Source: Eubacteriales bacterium
GTDB taxonomy: Bacteria; Bacillota; Clostridia; Lachnospirales; Lachnospiraceae
NCBI GenBank assembly: GCA_030539395.1
Contig: JAUNSC010000017.1
Span: forward strand, 1-64,000
DNA length: 64,000 nt
Direction of reading: 5' to 3'
Shown: positions 8,816 through 17,920 of the stretch, one piece after another
Layout: every line of letters begins with the position of its first letter
Position numbering within the stretch: the first letter of the stretch is position 1
Notes under the pieces: generated by a model
Told to the model about the DNA's origin: nothing
The model's input: only the letters and a program-made list of their open reading frames with translations
Database searches by the model: none
Made by a program: the position numbers and the translations under genes

Positions 8816-9676
8816 TTAACCTTTTACAGCACCTTCAACCATACCGTTCATGATCTGTTTCTGTCCGATCAGGAAGACGATGATCATCGGAACCATTGCC
8901 AGAAGCGCTGCAGTAAGGATCAGATCCCACTGTTTTACATAAGATCCTACAAACGCCTGTACAGCAACCGGAAGTGTCTTTACTTTACCATTCTGGCCAA
9001 GCATCAGAGACGGCAGAAGGTAATCGTTCCAGATCCACATGCCGTTCAGGATGGTAACCGTCATGATAACCGGTTTCAAAAGCGGGAAGATAATGCGGAA
9101 GAATGTTCCTTCCGGAGAGCACCCGTCAATAGATGCCGCCTCTTCCAGATCATATGGAATACCTTTGATAAATCCAGTCAGGATGAATACTGTCATAGCA
9201 CCGCCGAATCCACAATAGGCAAATACGATACCGGGAATAGACTGAAGCAGCGGAATCCCAAGGAACTTTCCAACATCACGGAAAGTAGAAATCAGCGGAA
9301 GCATAACTACCTGAAACGGAATCGTCATGGATGCAATAAAGATCATATACACAACCGTAGACCATTTTGCTTTATTACGGCAGATGATCCATGCCGCCAT
9401 ACTGCCGAACAATGCCAGCAGTGCAAGGGAAATGATCGTAATTACAGCAGATGTTCCAAATGCATACCAGAAATTGAAGTTAGAGTTGTTTACAACATTG
9501 GAAAGGTTAGTCGTAAACTGCTTAATACTCATTCCTGCAAGCCCTACCGGATTTGCCACAATGCCGTTGGCATTTTTAAATGTATTCGTAAATACCAGAT
9601 AGAAGGGAGACAGGATATAGATGGCGATGATGATCCCAACAATAGTCAATCCTATCCTAGTAGATTTCTTCATCAT
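8816..9676 (-). CDS. Sugar ABC transporter permease, MalG type
   Basis: This is the second membrane subunit of a carbohydrate ABC importer (CUT1 type). It is 286 residues with about six membrane segments. The conserved EAA loop that contacts the ATPase is visible as EEAASIDGCSPEGTFF near residue 195. The preceding permease gene ends 3 bases upstream of this start, so the two are translationally coupled. No ATPase gene is in the window; a shared MsmK-like subunit is expected. The protein works with the binding protein at 10863-12140 and possibly with the paralogue at 5037-6317. Confidence 0.93.
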   Translation of the reverse strand: MMKKSTRIGLTIVGIIIAIYILSPFYLVFTNTFKNANGIVANPVGLAGMSIKQFTTNLSNVVNNSNFNFWYAFGTSAVITIISLALLALFGSMAAWIICRNKAKWSTVVYMIFIASMTIPFQVVMLPLISTFRDVGKFLGIPLLQSIPGIVFAYCGFGGAMTVFILTGFIKGIPYDLEEAASIDGCSPEGTFFRIIFPLLKPVIMTVTILNGMWIWNDYLLPSLMLGQNGKVKTLPVAVQAFVGSYVKQWDLILTAALLAMVPMIIVFLIGQKQIMNGMVEGAVKG

Positions 9677-9678
9677 AA

Positions 9679-10731
9679 TTACATCTCAACCTCCTTCTTA
9701 TTAGAGATACTTACCTGAATAATGGATACCAGAGCCAACAGAACGAAGAACAGAATCGCTTTCGCCTGTCCAAGAGCATAACTGTTCTTGGAAATAGCCG
9801 TATTATAAATATTAAGAGCCAGCATCTGAGTACCGTTTGTCAGGAATTTGCCCATGAAGCCTGTAACTGCTCCGGCACCGTTTGTCAACGCCATGTTTAC
9901 ATCAAACTGTTTAAATGCAGAAGTCAGTGTCAGGAATGTACAGATCGTGATAGTTGCAGCAATCATAGGGATTTTGATCTTAAACAGTGTGGTTACTGCA
10001 TTAGCCCCGTCAATCTGAGATGCTTCCAGTACATCTTTCGGCACCTGTGTAAGACCGGTTACATAGATCAACATGATATAGCCCGCATACTGCCAGATAT
10101 ATACCACGATGATACATGCGAAAGCCGAACCTGTGGAAGCCAGCAGTGAAATGTTATTCGTAAATTTGATCAATACATTGTTAAATACGAACTGCCATAC
10201 ATAACCAAGTACGATACCGCCGATCAGGTTTGGCAGGAAGTATGCTGCACGGAAGAAAGAAACGCCTTTCATCTTCTGCGTACACAGAAGCGCCAGCAAA
10301 AATGCCACTACATTTACCAGGATCATGTTAAATACCACAAACAGAATCGTAATCAGCACAGACCACAGAAATGCAGGATCTTTAAACATGGATGTATAAT
10401 TCGAAATACCCACCATCTGAGTCATCTTAATACCATTCCAGTCACTGAAAGAATAAAATACACCCAGACAAAGCGGAATAATAACTGTCACGCCAAATGT
10501 AAATAAAAGCGGAAAAACAAAGATAAAGTTAATAATTCTTCTATGATATTTCAATGTCGGGAACAAATACAGTCCCAATAAAATGGCAACAGCACCGATG
10601 ATCAGAGCTGCTCCTCTCCAGCTTGCGCCGCTGCCGGTGATATCCTGAACCAGAGCGATCAAGGCCAGGGCGATACCTGCCACAAGGCAAATAATAGAGA
10701 CCAGCTTTTTATTTGCACTATTTGTATTCAT
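9679..10731 (-). CDS. Sugar ABC transporter permease, MalF type
   Basis: This is the first membrane subunit of the same CUT1 importer. It is 350 residues, with two extra membrane segments at the N-terminus (about residues 10-60) before the six-segment core. The EAA loop appears as EASQIDGANAVTTLFKIKIP near residues 235-255. It is encoded between the binding-protein gene and the MalG-type gene on one strand. A 130-base gap with a stem-loop separates it from the binding-protein gene. The extra hydrophobic N-terminus echoes enlarged MalF proteins of other bacteria. Confidence 0.92.
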   Translation of the reverse strand: MNTNSANKKLVSIICLVAGIALALIALVQDITGSGASWRGAALIIGAVAILLGLYLFPTLKYHRRIINFIFVFPLLFTFGVTVIIPLCLGVFYSFSDWNGIKMTQMVGISNYTSMFKDPAFLWSVLITILFVVFNMILVNVVAFLLALLCTQKMKGVSFFRAAYFLPNLIGGIVLGYVWQFVFNNVLIKFTNNISLLASTGSAFACIIVVYIWQYAGYIMLIYVTGLTQVPKDVLEASQIDGANAVTTLFKIKIPMIAATITICTFLTLTSAFKQFDVNMALTNGAGAVTGFMGKFLTNGTQMLALNIYNTAISKNSYALGQAKAILFFVLLALVSIIQVSISNKKEVEM

Positions 10732-10782
10732 TTTGCGGTTGTCCCTCCCTCTTCAGATTATTAATAGGATTTTAAGTATGAA

Positions 10783-10813
10783 AGTGGACGGCAACTTTTC
10801 ATCGCCGCCCACT
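10783..10813 (-). promoter_or_regulatory. Intercistronic stem-loop between the binding-protein and permease genes
   Basis: AGTGGACGGC (10783-10792) pairs with GCCGCCCACT (10804-10813), with one mismatch. No long T run follows on the minus strand. Partial termination or 3'-end protection would give more binding protein than permease from one transcript, as known for malE-malF arrangements. Confidence 0.6.
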
Positions 10814-10862
10814 ACTTTAACTCATCTTTCTTTATAATGCTATTCTCGCTTATGTGAGAAAA

Positions 10863-12140
10863 CTAGTTTGCATAGTAATCAGCGATTACAGACTGCATAG
10901 CATCTGCGAAACCTGCTGCATCAAGCTGTCCCTGAGCGTACATACCGAATACCTGTCCTGTTGCATTCTGAGCAAGACCCTCTTTCATGTTCAGCCAATG
11001 CCATGCGGATGTCTTACCTGCTGACTGATAATCAGTAATTGTCTGAGCGAACGGATCGTTTGCTACGTATGCGCAGGATTTGAACGGGCTGACGAAACCA
11101 GCTTCCATAACCAGAACTTCCTGAGCCGCATCTGTTGTCAGCCACTGCAGGAATGCTTCTGCTGCCTCTACATTACCATCTTTGTAAACTGCCCACCAGG
11201 ACGGGGAGTTTGTAAGGATTGTGTCCATTCCGTCTTCGAAAGCATACGGAATCATACCACACTTGAAGCTGCCAGCTGCTTCATAAGCTTCTGCATCTGT
11301 ACTTGTCATAGTTGCTCCGATCCAGGAACCCTGAGTAACAAATGCATATTTTCCTGATGCAAAGTTGAGGATCTGCTGATCATATGTACCGGAAACCAGA
11401 AGAGCCGGATCTGAATACTGATTCAGAAGTCCAACAAACTCAGCAAATTTTGTAAAACGATCCATATCAAGCTGTCCGCCGTCATTCAGCAGATCAATGT
11501 ATGTTGTGTCATCACGGTCAAGCCCGCCATCAATGTAGTTTGCAAATACATGGTTACCTGTTGACCAGTACAGATTAACAACTTCTGCGCAATAGCCAAC
11601 AACAGCATCGATTCCAAGGTCTGCTTTCATACCGTCAATTGTTTCGAACGCTGCTTTGATTGCATCCGGGCTTGTCAGTGTTGCCGGGTCAATACCTGCT
11701 TTTTCAAGAATGTCTGCATTGTATGCAAGACCAACTGCCTCTGTGGTATACGGGAAACCGATTGTTCCTTCTTCGTTGACATAAGCTGCATCTGTGTCAG
11801 AAGCCCATTCCTGATCACTCATATCTACCAGCAGGCCTTCCCAGTTAGCGAAGTCTGTAGCACCGCCATTTACAAAAATGTCCGGCATATTGTCTCCCTG
11901 ATAATATCCTTTCAGTGTACCCTGGATATCAATACCGCCGCCCATGGATTCAATGACTACTTCAACGCCGGTTTCCTCTTTGTACATCTCAGCCAGTTTC
12001 TTCAGCTGAGAGTCAATTTCAATCTTACCATTTACAAGGCGGATGCTCTCACCTTCAGCGGAAGCAAATGCACCAAGCCCTGCCGTTACGGCTACAACTG
12101 CTGCTGTTGTTAACAACACTCTTGCTACTTTTCTTTTCAT
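10863..12140 (-). CDS. Extracellular sugar-binding protein of the ABC transporter (paralogue 2)
   Basis: This is the cognate binding protein of the MalF/MalG-type permeases that follow it. It has 425 residues: a Sec signal peptide (about residues 1-28, ending AFASAEGES) without a lipobox cysteine, then a MalE-like body. Shared blocks with paralogue 1 include RLVNGKIEID, YKEETGVEVVIESMGGGIDI and LLVDMSDQEWASDTDAAY. It has its own promoter with an operator-like core and a leader dyad. The lack of a lipid anchor raises the question of how it stays at the cell surface in a monoderm; either the anchor is non-covalent or the protein is partly released. Confidence 0.92.
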   Translation of the reverse strand: MKRKVARVLLTTAAVVAVTAGLGAFASAEGESIRLVNGKIEIDSQLKKLAEMYKEETGVEVVIESMGGGIDIQGTLKGYYQGDNMPDIFVNGGATDFANWEGLLVDMSDQEWASDTDAAYVNEEGTIGFPYTTEAVGLAYNADILEKAGIDPATLTSPDAIKAAFETIDGMKADLGIDAVVGYCAEVVNLYWSTGNHVFANYIDGGLDRDDTTYIDLLNDGGQLDMDRFTKFAEFVGLLNQYSDPALLVSGTYDQQILNFASGKYAFVTQGSWIGATMTSTDAEAYEAAGSFKCGMIPYAFEDGMDTILTNSPSWWAVYKDGNVEAAEAFLQWLTTDAAQEVLVMEAGFVSPFKSCAYVANDPFAQTITDYQSAGKTSAWHWLNMKEGLAQNATGQVFGMYAQGQLDAAGFADAMQSVIADYYAN

Positions 12141-12165
12141 AATTTTTTCCCTTCTTTCTTTTATT

Positions 12166-12180
12166 TTGGGTCGTACCCAA
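12166..12180 (-). promoter_or_regulatory. Leader dyad upstream of the binding-protein gene
   Basis: TTGGGTCGTACCCAA is an inverted repeat of six bases around a 3-base centre, placed between the -10 box and the start codon. It could be a LacI-type operator or a small RNA hairpin. Confidence 0.45.
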
Positions 12181-12199
12181 TGATGCTTTATGTTAATTA

Positions 12200-12234
12200 A
12201 TTATAACATACTCTTTAAAATTATCAAGCGCTTT
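12200..12234 (-). promoter_or_regulatory. Promoter of the binding-protein/permease operon with a LacI/CcpA-like core
   Basis: On the minus strand TTGATA (12222-12227) and TATAAT (12200-12205) are 16 bp apart. AAAGCGCTT (12226-12234 on the complement) overlaps the -35. This is the core of catabolite-responsive elements and other LacI-family sites, but the outer positions match the cre consensus poorly. Confidence 0.6.
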
Positions 12235-12289
12235 TTACATAACGCCTAATTTATACCATGAATTTACATTTTTTTCATGCAAAATTACT

Positions 12290-13963
12290 CTACACTTCAT
12301 AAACAGCGCACTGCCATTTCGTCATTTTAACTTTTTCCGCCAATTCGGGAGCTTCTGCAGTATTTGTGATCAAAATCGCTTTCACTTCCCCTGCAGCCCC
12401 TTCCGGAAGCGCAACCGTCACATCTTTATCAGAAAGATTGCAAAGCACAAGAAGTTTCTGCTCTCCCAGTTTACGTGTATAAGCAAATACCGCTTCATCT
12501 TCCGGAAGCAGCAATTCGTAATCACCGTAAACGATCACATCAGACCACTGGCTTCTGCGGCGGAGACTGATCAGTTTTTGATAGAAATAAAATACAGAAT
12601 CTTCATCAGCCAGTTCCTTTTCCACATTGATCTCTCTGTAATTCGGATTTACCATGATCCATGGTTTTCCGGTTGAAAATCCAGCATTTTCCGAATCATC
12701 CCACTGCATTGGAGTACGGGCATTGTCGCGGCTCTTATACGCGATACATTCAAGCAGTTCTTCCGGCTGACGAAGTCCGGCTTCTGTCAGTTCATGATAT
12801 GCATTGATACTTTCAATATCACGATAATTTTCGATCGGACCAAACGGGCAGTTGGTCATTCCCAATTCCTCGCCCTGGTATACATACGGCGTTCCCTGCA
12901 TCATATGGAGCATGGTTGCAATACATTTTGCGGAAACCGGTGAATCGTCACCAAGTCTGGATACCACTCTTGGCTGATCGTGGTTACAGAAAAATATGGA
13001 ATTCCAGGCAACATCTGCCAGTTCTTTCTGCCATTTTGTAAGATTCTCTTTCAGTGCCGGCAGAGATATTTTATCTTTCTTCCATTTATCAGCCAATCCT
13101 CCATCCAGGCCAACGTGCTCAAACTGGAATACCATGTTCAGCTCCGTACCATCTGAATTGGCATATTTCTTTGCTTCCTCAATTGTCACTCCGGCGGTTT
13201 CTCCCACCGTCATAATGTCATATTTTGAGAGAACCCTTCTGTTCATTTCCTGAAGATATTCATGCACATGAGGGCCATTACAGGTCACCATACAGTCGGC
13301 ATATAAAGCGCCTTCCGCTATCGGTGCATCCGGCAGTCCGGCCGGCTTGGAAATCATGGATATTACATCCATTCTAAATCCATCAATTCCTTTTTCACAC
13401 CACCATGTCATCATTTCGAACACTTTATCGCGCACTTCCGGATTATCCCAATTCAAATCCGGCTGCTTTTTGGAAAAGCAGTGCAGATAATACATCCGGG
13501 TGGTCTCATCCCATTCCCAGGCAGAACCGGAAAAGCAGCTTCCCCAGTTATTGGGTTCTTTTCCGTCTTTTGCATCTCTCCAGATATAATAGTCTCTTTT
13601 GTCATTGTCTTTGGAAGAACGGCTTTCCATAAACCATGCATGCTCATCCGATGTATGGTTTACCACAAGATCCATCACAATACGGATTCCCCGCTGATGT
13701 GCCTCCAAAAGGAGTTCATCAAAATCTTCCATCGTTCCAAATTCGTCCATGATTGCCTGATAATCCGCAATATCATAGCCGTTGTCATCATTTGGAGATT
13801 TATAAACCGGACTCATCCATATTACATTAATTCCAAGTTTCTGAAGGTAGTCCAGCTTTCCGGTAATTCCTTTCAGATCTCCGATCCCATCTCCGTTACT
13901 GTCGCAAAATGATCTTGGATAAATCTGATAAACAACACTTTCTTTCCACCAGGCTTTCTTCAC
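12290..13963 (-). CDS. malL: GH13 alpha-glucosidase, oligo-1,6-glucosidase type
   Basis: This cytoplasmic enzyme is expected to hydrolyse isomaltose-type alpha-1,6 and probably alpha-1,4 links. The GH13 regions are DLVVNH near residue 98, GFRMDVISMISK with the nucleophile near 197, TVGETAG near 254, and FCNHDQPR near 323. Val after the nucleophile Asp is the residue associated with alpha-1,6 specificity in this subfamily. The start is GTG, 7 bases after AGGAGG. It ends 149 bases before the binding-protein gene on the same strand, and each has its own promoter. The symbol follows the B. subtilis homologue and is a family-level assignment. Confidence 0.92.
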   Translation of the reverse strand: MKKAWWKESVVYQIYPRSFCDSNGDGIGDLKGITGKLDYLQKLGINVIWMSPVYKSPNDDNGYDIADYQAIMDEFGTMEDFDELLLEAHQRGIRIVMDLVVNHTSDEHAWFMESRSSKDNDKRDYYIWRDAKDGKEPNNWGSCFSGSAWEWDETTRMYYLHCFSKKQPDLNWDNPEVRDKVFEMMTWWCEKGIDGFRMDVISMISKPAGLPDAPIAEGALYADCMVTCNGPHVHEYLQEMNRRVLSKYDIMTVGETAGVTIEEAKKYANSDGTELNMVFQFEHVGLDGGLADKWKKDKISLPALKENLTKWQKELADVAWNSIFFCNHDQPRVVSRLGDDSPVSAKCIATMLHMMQGTPYVYQGEELGMTNCPFGPIENYRDIESINAYHELTEAGLRQPEELLECIAYKSRDNARTPMQWDDSENAGFSTGKPWIMVNPNYREINVEKELADEDSVFYFYQKLISLRRRSQWSDVIVYGDYELLLPEDEAVFAYTRKLGEQKLLVLCNLSDKDVTVALPEGAAGEVKAILITNTAEAPELAEKVKMTKWQCAVYEV

Positions 13964-14025
13964 AAGCGCACCTCCTGTTTCTTCATGATATGTTTGTAAG
14001 TGTTTTCGTCAATTTGTCTATAACA

Positions 14026-14076
14026 ACTATACCTAATCTATTTAAGTTTCGCAATAGGTTTCTTCCGAAACTTAAA
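14026..14076 (-). promoter_or_regulatory. malL promoter with an overlapping 11-bp inverted repeat
   Basis: On the minus strand TTGCGA (14049-14054) and TATAGT (14026-14031) are 17 bp apart. TTTAAGTTTCG (14041-14051) is repeated in inverse at 14066-14076, and the near arm covers the -35. A further GTTTC lies between the arms. The layout fits a repressor site; the damaged LacI-type gene next door is the obvious candidate owner. Confidence 0.6.
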
Positions 14077-14082
14077 AAACTG

Positions 14083-14106
14083 CCAAAAATGCAGATTCAT
14101 TTTTGG
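14083..14106 (-). terminator. Terminator of the LacI-type pseudogene
   Basis: CCAAAAATG (14083-14091) pairs with CATTTTTGG (14098-14106) around a 6-base loop. On the minus strand it is followed by CAGTTTTTT. Confidence 0.7.
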
Positions 14107-14121
14107 TGATTTTGACATTTT

Positions 14122-15204
14122 TTAAAGAGCAGGATTTGTTCTTTTTTTCACCGAGTCCCTCACAACCAATTCTATCGGAGCTGTCACGCACATCTCCGTA
14201 AGGCTTTCGCCTTCTATCATCCGTATCAATCTGTGAAAAGCTATTTTTCCTTTCTCTGTCACATTCTGGCGGATAGTCGTCAGTCCGGGGCGCACATATT
14301 CTGCATAAATACAGTCATCAAATCCAACCACAGATACCTGATCCGGCACTCGTATACCCCGGTCATGCAGCAAATTTATCATCTCAATGGCATTATAGTC
14401 AGAACCAAAACCCAATCCGCCTGCTTTCAGAATTTCAGGAATCATCTTCTCATACTGCTGTTTTCTTATCTGATAGTCCTAAGCAACCACTACGAAACGC
14501 CGGATACTGCAAAATCCGCCCTTTTTTTCCATCGCTGCTTTAAATCCCTGCCATCTTTTTTCGTTGCACAGTCCCGAGAATGCCTTGTCTGATTGTATTT
14601 TATGAATGGTCTCATTTGCGCGGACCTGGGTTTCTTCCGCAATAAACAGAGCATTCGGATATCCCATCTCATACAGGTACTCTCCTGCCAGATATCCTCC
14701 GCGGTAATCATCAATTCCCACATTCTGATAGTCATATTCCTTTTGGAGCGTATAGGTATCCACCAGTACCGCTTTCTTATTCAGCTTACGGCGAAGCTGA
14801 TGATAGCGCCCCTCAGAATAACCGATAAATATCAGTCCCTCCACATTCCATCTGGAAGCAATATCCAATACTCTTTTTTCACTGCTGCCGCCAATGATCA
14901 TAATATAATATCCCAGCTTTTCCGCTTCACTCTGTACAGCCGAAAGCAATTCTCCAATGAAGGAATCCATCGTTGCCGGATAACCGTGAATATATTCATA
15001 TCCTAAAACAAACCCTATGATCTTTGATCCCTGTCCGGTGAGCATCATAGAACCAATATTCGGCTGATACTCATTTTCTTCTACAATTTTCTTTATCCGG
15101 TCTATCGTTTCCTGCGAAACTCTTTTCGTATTTCCGTGAAGCACATTGGATACGGTAGTCCGGCTGACGCCAGCCATATCCGCAATATCCTGCATTCGAA
15201 TCAT
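14122..15204 (-). pseudogene. LacI-family regulator broken by one in-frame TAG
   Basis: The reading frame from 15204 encodes a LacI-type repressor: helix-turn-helix MQDIADMAGVSRTTVSNVL, hinge region, and an effector domain. It stops at TAG (14479-14481), codon 242. Without any frame change the rest of the domain continues to 14122, including FGSDYNAIEMINLL, VPDQVSVVGFDD and the usual LTTIRQ segment. The whole would be a normal 360-residue protein. One base change such as CAG or AAG to TAG explains the break. The truncated product would keep the DNA-binding domain but lose half of the effector core. The start lies 12 bases after malQ, so it belongs to that operon. Confidence 0.85.
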
Positions 15205-15216
15205 TCCTCTTCTCCT

Positions 15217-16710
15217 TTAGTACAAACGGCCGTACCACGCAGTAATATTTCTGATTTTATTGATCAGTTCCTCCGTCAACTCCCCTTCCTTCATTCTCCA
15301 TTTCCAGTTCTTGCCCAACGTGGAAGGCTGGTTCATCCTGCAGGTATTGTCGTACCCAAAATAATCCTGCATGGGGATAACACAAAGCTTTGATACACTG
15401 CCCATGGCCGTACAGATCATATCCCAGTATATCTCTTCTGCGCTGTCTCTGACATTATTCAGATAATTGCGGACCATCCTCCGCTCTTCCGGCATGATAC
15501 CTGCAAACCATCCTGCCAGAGTCTCATTATCATGAGTTCCGGTGTAAACTACGCTGTTTACCGGATAATTGTGAGGAAGATAATCGTTGGCACTGCCGGT
15601 ATCCCGGGAATCAAAAGCAAACTCAAGGACCTTCATTCCCGGAAATCCAGTATCCCGAACCAGCTGGCGGACAGAATCTGTCACATAACCCAGGTCTTCA
15701 GCAATGACTGCCTTCTCACCAAGACATTCTTTCATCTTCCAGAAAAGTTCCATTCCCGGCCCCTTCTCCCAGTGGCCATTATGGGCAGTCTTATCTCCAA
15801 AAGGAATAGAAAAATACTCATCAAACCCGCGAAAATGATCTATTCTAACTACGTCGTACAGCTTAAAACAATAGCTGAGACGGCTCATCCACCATGCAAA
15901 TCCAGTGTTTTTGTGGTAATCCCACCGATACAACGGATTTCCCCAGAGCTGTCCGTCCGCTGCAAATCCATCAGGCGGGCATCCTGCCACAGCAACCGGC
16001 ATATTTTCTTCATCCAATTGGAACAACCGGGGATTTGCCCAGGTATCCGCACTGTCAAACGCTACATAGATCGGTATATCTCCAATGATCTGTATTCCCT
16101 TACTGTTGGCATAATTTTTCAGCCTGTTCCACTGTTTCAGGAAAACATACTGTATGTATTCATAAAACTCAATATCGAAATATAATTCTCTCCTGTAATA
16201 GTCTATGGAACAGGACCATCTTTTACGTATATCCTCCGGCCAGTTATCCCAGCTTTTCCCGCCAAATAAGCCTTTTACTGCCATGAAAACAGCATAGTCT
16301 GTCACCCAGTATCCATTTTCCTCCATGAACTTCTGAAATCCTGCATCCTGGCTGATATTGCTGCGCTCATATGCTTTACGAAGCAGGGGAAATCTGGCTT
16401 CATACAGCTTTCCATAATCCACGCTTCCCGGATCATCCCCAAAATCCGCCGCATCACATTCTTCTTTCGTCAAAACTCCCTCTTCAATCAGATCTTCAAG
16501 ACTGATAAAATACGGATTTCCCGCAAACGTTGAAAAAGACTGGTAAGGAGAATCCCCGTAACTCGTTGGCCCGAGAGGCAGTATCTGCCAATATCTCTGT
16601 CCGGCTTTTTCCAGCTGATCCACAAATTCATATGCACTTTTTGAGAAGCATCCGATACCGTATCTGGACGGAAGACTGCTGATTGGTAACAAAATTCCAC
16701 TGGCTCTCAT
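15217..16710 (-). CDS. malQ: 4-alpha-glucanotransferase (amylomaltase, GH77)
   Basis: This enzyme transfers alpha-1,4-glucan segments between malto-oligosaccharides and releases glucose, in the cytoplasm. The 497-residue length is typical. GH77 motifs are visible: the start GILLPISSLPSRYGIG, DVVRIDHFRGFDEYF with the nucleophile Asp near residue 285, IAEDLG with the acid/base Glu near 335, and YTGTHDNET with the third acidic residue near 390. AGGAG precedes the ATG. It sits between two LacI-type genes on the same strand with gaps of 21 and 12 bases, making a three-gene unit. Confidence 0.95.
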   Translation of the reverse strand: MRASGILLPISSLPSRYGIGCFSKSAYEFVDQLEKAGQRYWQILPLGPTSYGDSPYQSFSTFAGNPYFISLEDLIEEGVLTKEECDAADFGDDPGSVDYGKLYEARFPLLRKAYERSNISQDAGFQKFMEENGYWVTDYAVFMAVKGLFGGKSWDNWPEDIRKRWSCSIDYYRRELYFDIEFYEYIQYVFLKQWNRLKNYANSKGIQIIGDIPIYVAFDSADTWANPRLFQLDEENMPVAVAGCPPDGFAADGQLWGNPLYRWDYHKNTGFAWWMSRLSYCFKLYDVVRIDHFRGFDEYFSIPFGDKTAHNGHWEKGPGMELFWKMKECLGEKAVIAEDLGYVTDSVRQLVRDTGFPGMKVLEFAFDSRDTGSANDYLPHNYPVNSVVYTGTHDNETLAGWFAGIMPEERRMVRNYLNNVRDSAEEIYWDMICTAMGSVSKLCVIPMQDYFGYDNTCRMNQPSTLGKNWKWRMKEGELTEELINKIRNITAWYGRLY

Positions 16711-16731
16711 AACATTTGTCTCCTTTAATAT

Positions 16732-17760
16732 TTATATCTTTTTTACAGACTGCCCTTCAATCAATTCCCCATCAAATATTATATGTCTGTTTTGGTTTTT
16801 CTTTTGAATTACATCAAACAGCATCCGAACAGTTGCCTCCGCCATTTCTTCTACAGGCTGGCGCAGAGTTGTCAGCGCAGGATTATAGAATCTGGTAACA
16901 TCCATGCCGTCAAAACCGGCCACAGAATAATCTTCAGGAACTGTTTTGCCGCTGTCAAAAATTGCTTTGCAGGCCCCTATCGCCATGCTGTCCGATATTG
17001 CATAAACCGCTGTAAACTCCGTACCTGATTCAAGCAATTCCTTTGTCATGGTATAGCCATTTTCCATGGTATAGGTCCCCAGCCCTTCTTTCATGTAGCA
17101 GATAAGATTCTCTTCTGTCCGAACACCATAATCCTTTAAAGCTTTGCAATACCCCTCCATACGAAGCCGTCCGATACTTTCATCATCTCTCAGGGGACCA
17201 ATGAGCGCAATCTTCTTATGTCCCTGTTTCAGCAGATATTCCACCATTTTATAACTCTCTTTTACGTCATCCACCGAGACGGACGCATATTTCTTCTTAT
17301 CCTTATCTTCCAGCAAGCCGATGGTGCTTAAAACAAAAGGAACCGAAATCTGCTTCATTTTTTCATCAGAGTGGCTGAAATTACCTCCAAGAAAAATAAT
17401 TCCTCTCAGACGCTTTTCTTTCTCAAGCTGTATTGCCACATCAATCTCGTCCTGTTTATCATCAACATGCTGAAGAACAAGAGAATATTTTTCCTTTTTC
17501 GTCTCATTTTCAAAAATCTTTATCATCCGGCTAAAAAACGGATTACTGATACCTTTCACCAAAACAGCTATCGTCTTCGCATCCGTCCGCTTCAGATTTC
17601 TGGCACTGTTATTAGGAATATAATTATACTCCCTGATGGTACGCATCACCATATCCTTCGTTTCCTGATTAATATCCGGATGATTGTTCATAGCTCGGGA
17701 CACTGTGCTGACTCCCACCTGACAAATCCGCGCAATGTCTTTTATTGTGACATTTTCCAT
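16732..17760 (-). CDS. LacI-family transcriptional regulator
   Basis: This 342-residue repressor begins MENVTIKDIARICQVGVSTVSRAM, a textbook LacI helix-turn-helix. The effector domain ends with VPEDYSVAGFDGMDVTRFYNPALTTLRQP. The ATG at 17760 is chosen over far-upstream in-frame starts because it begins the helix-turn-helix, has a purine-rich GAGGGTGAGGG before it, and lies downstream of a good promoter. Two CGGTAACGTT repeats lie between promoter and start, suggesting autoregulation. It is first in a unit with malQ, so its effector is probably a maltodextrin-derived sugar. Confidence 0.9.
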   Translation of the reverse strand: MENVTIKDIARICQVGVSTVSRAMNNHPDINQETKDMVMRTIREYNYIPNNSARNLKRTDAKTIAVLVKGISNPFFSRMIKIFENETKKEKYSLVLQHVDDKQDEIDVAIQLEKEKRLRGIIFLGGNFSHSDEKMKQISVPFVLSTIGLLEDKDKKKYASVSVDDVKESYKMVEYLLKQGHKKIALIGPLRDDESIGRLRMEGYCKALKDYGVRTEENLICYMKEGLGTYTMENGYTMTKELLESGTEFTAVYAISDSMAIGACKAIFDSGKTVPEDYSVAGFDGMDVTRFYNPALTTLRQPVEEMAEATVRMLFDVIQKKNQNRHIIFDGELIEGQSVKKI

Positions 17761-17777
17761 ACCCTCACCCTCATTTT

Positions 17778-17799
17778 CGGTAACGTTGTCGGTAACGTT
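17778..17799 (-). promoter_or_regulatory. Tandem LacI-type operator half-turn repeats
   Basis: CGGTAACGTT occurs at 17778-17787 and again at 17790-17799, a 12-bp direct repeat. Each contains the palindrome AACGTT, the kind of CG-centred core bound by LacI/PurR proteins. It lies downstream of the predicted transcription start. Confidence 0.6.
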
Positions 17800-17815
17800 T
17801 CCAATCTCTGCTTTC

Positions 17816-17844
17816 AGAATAGCACCTGCCAACTGATTTGACAA
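17816..17844 (-). promoter_or_regulatory. Promoter of the lacI-type/malQ unit
   Basis: On the minus strand TTGTCA (17839-17844) and TATTCT (17816-17821) are exactly 17 bp apart. Confidence 0.6.
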
Positions 17845-17920
17845 GTATCTTTCTTTTTTTCGAAAAAGATTCGTAAATTTTATCCAATTTCTTTCAATAT
17901 ATTTTGTGCAAAAACACCAT

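Noticed and set aside
14479..14481. TAG in the LacI-type gene as a recoded codon (pyrrolysine or suppressor)
   Set aside because: TAG is used as a normal stop by rplI and by the DUF885 gene in the same window, and LacI proteins have no role for such a residue. A nonsense change is simpler.
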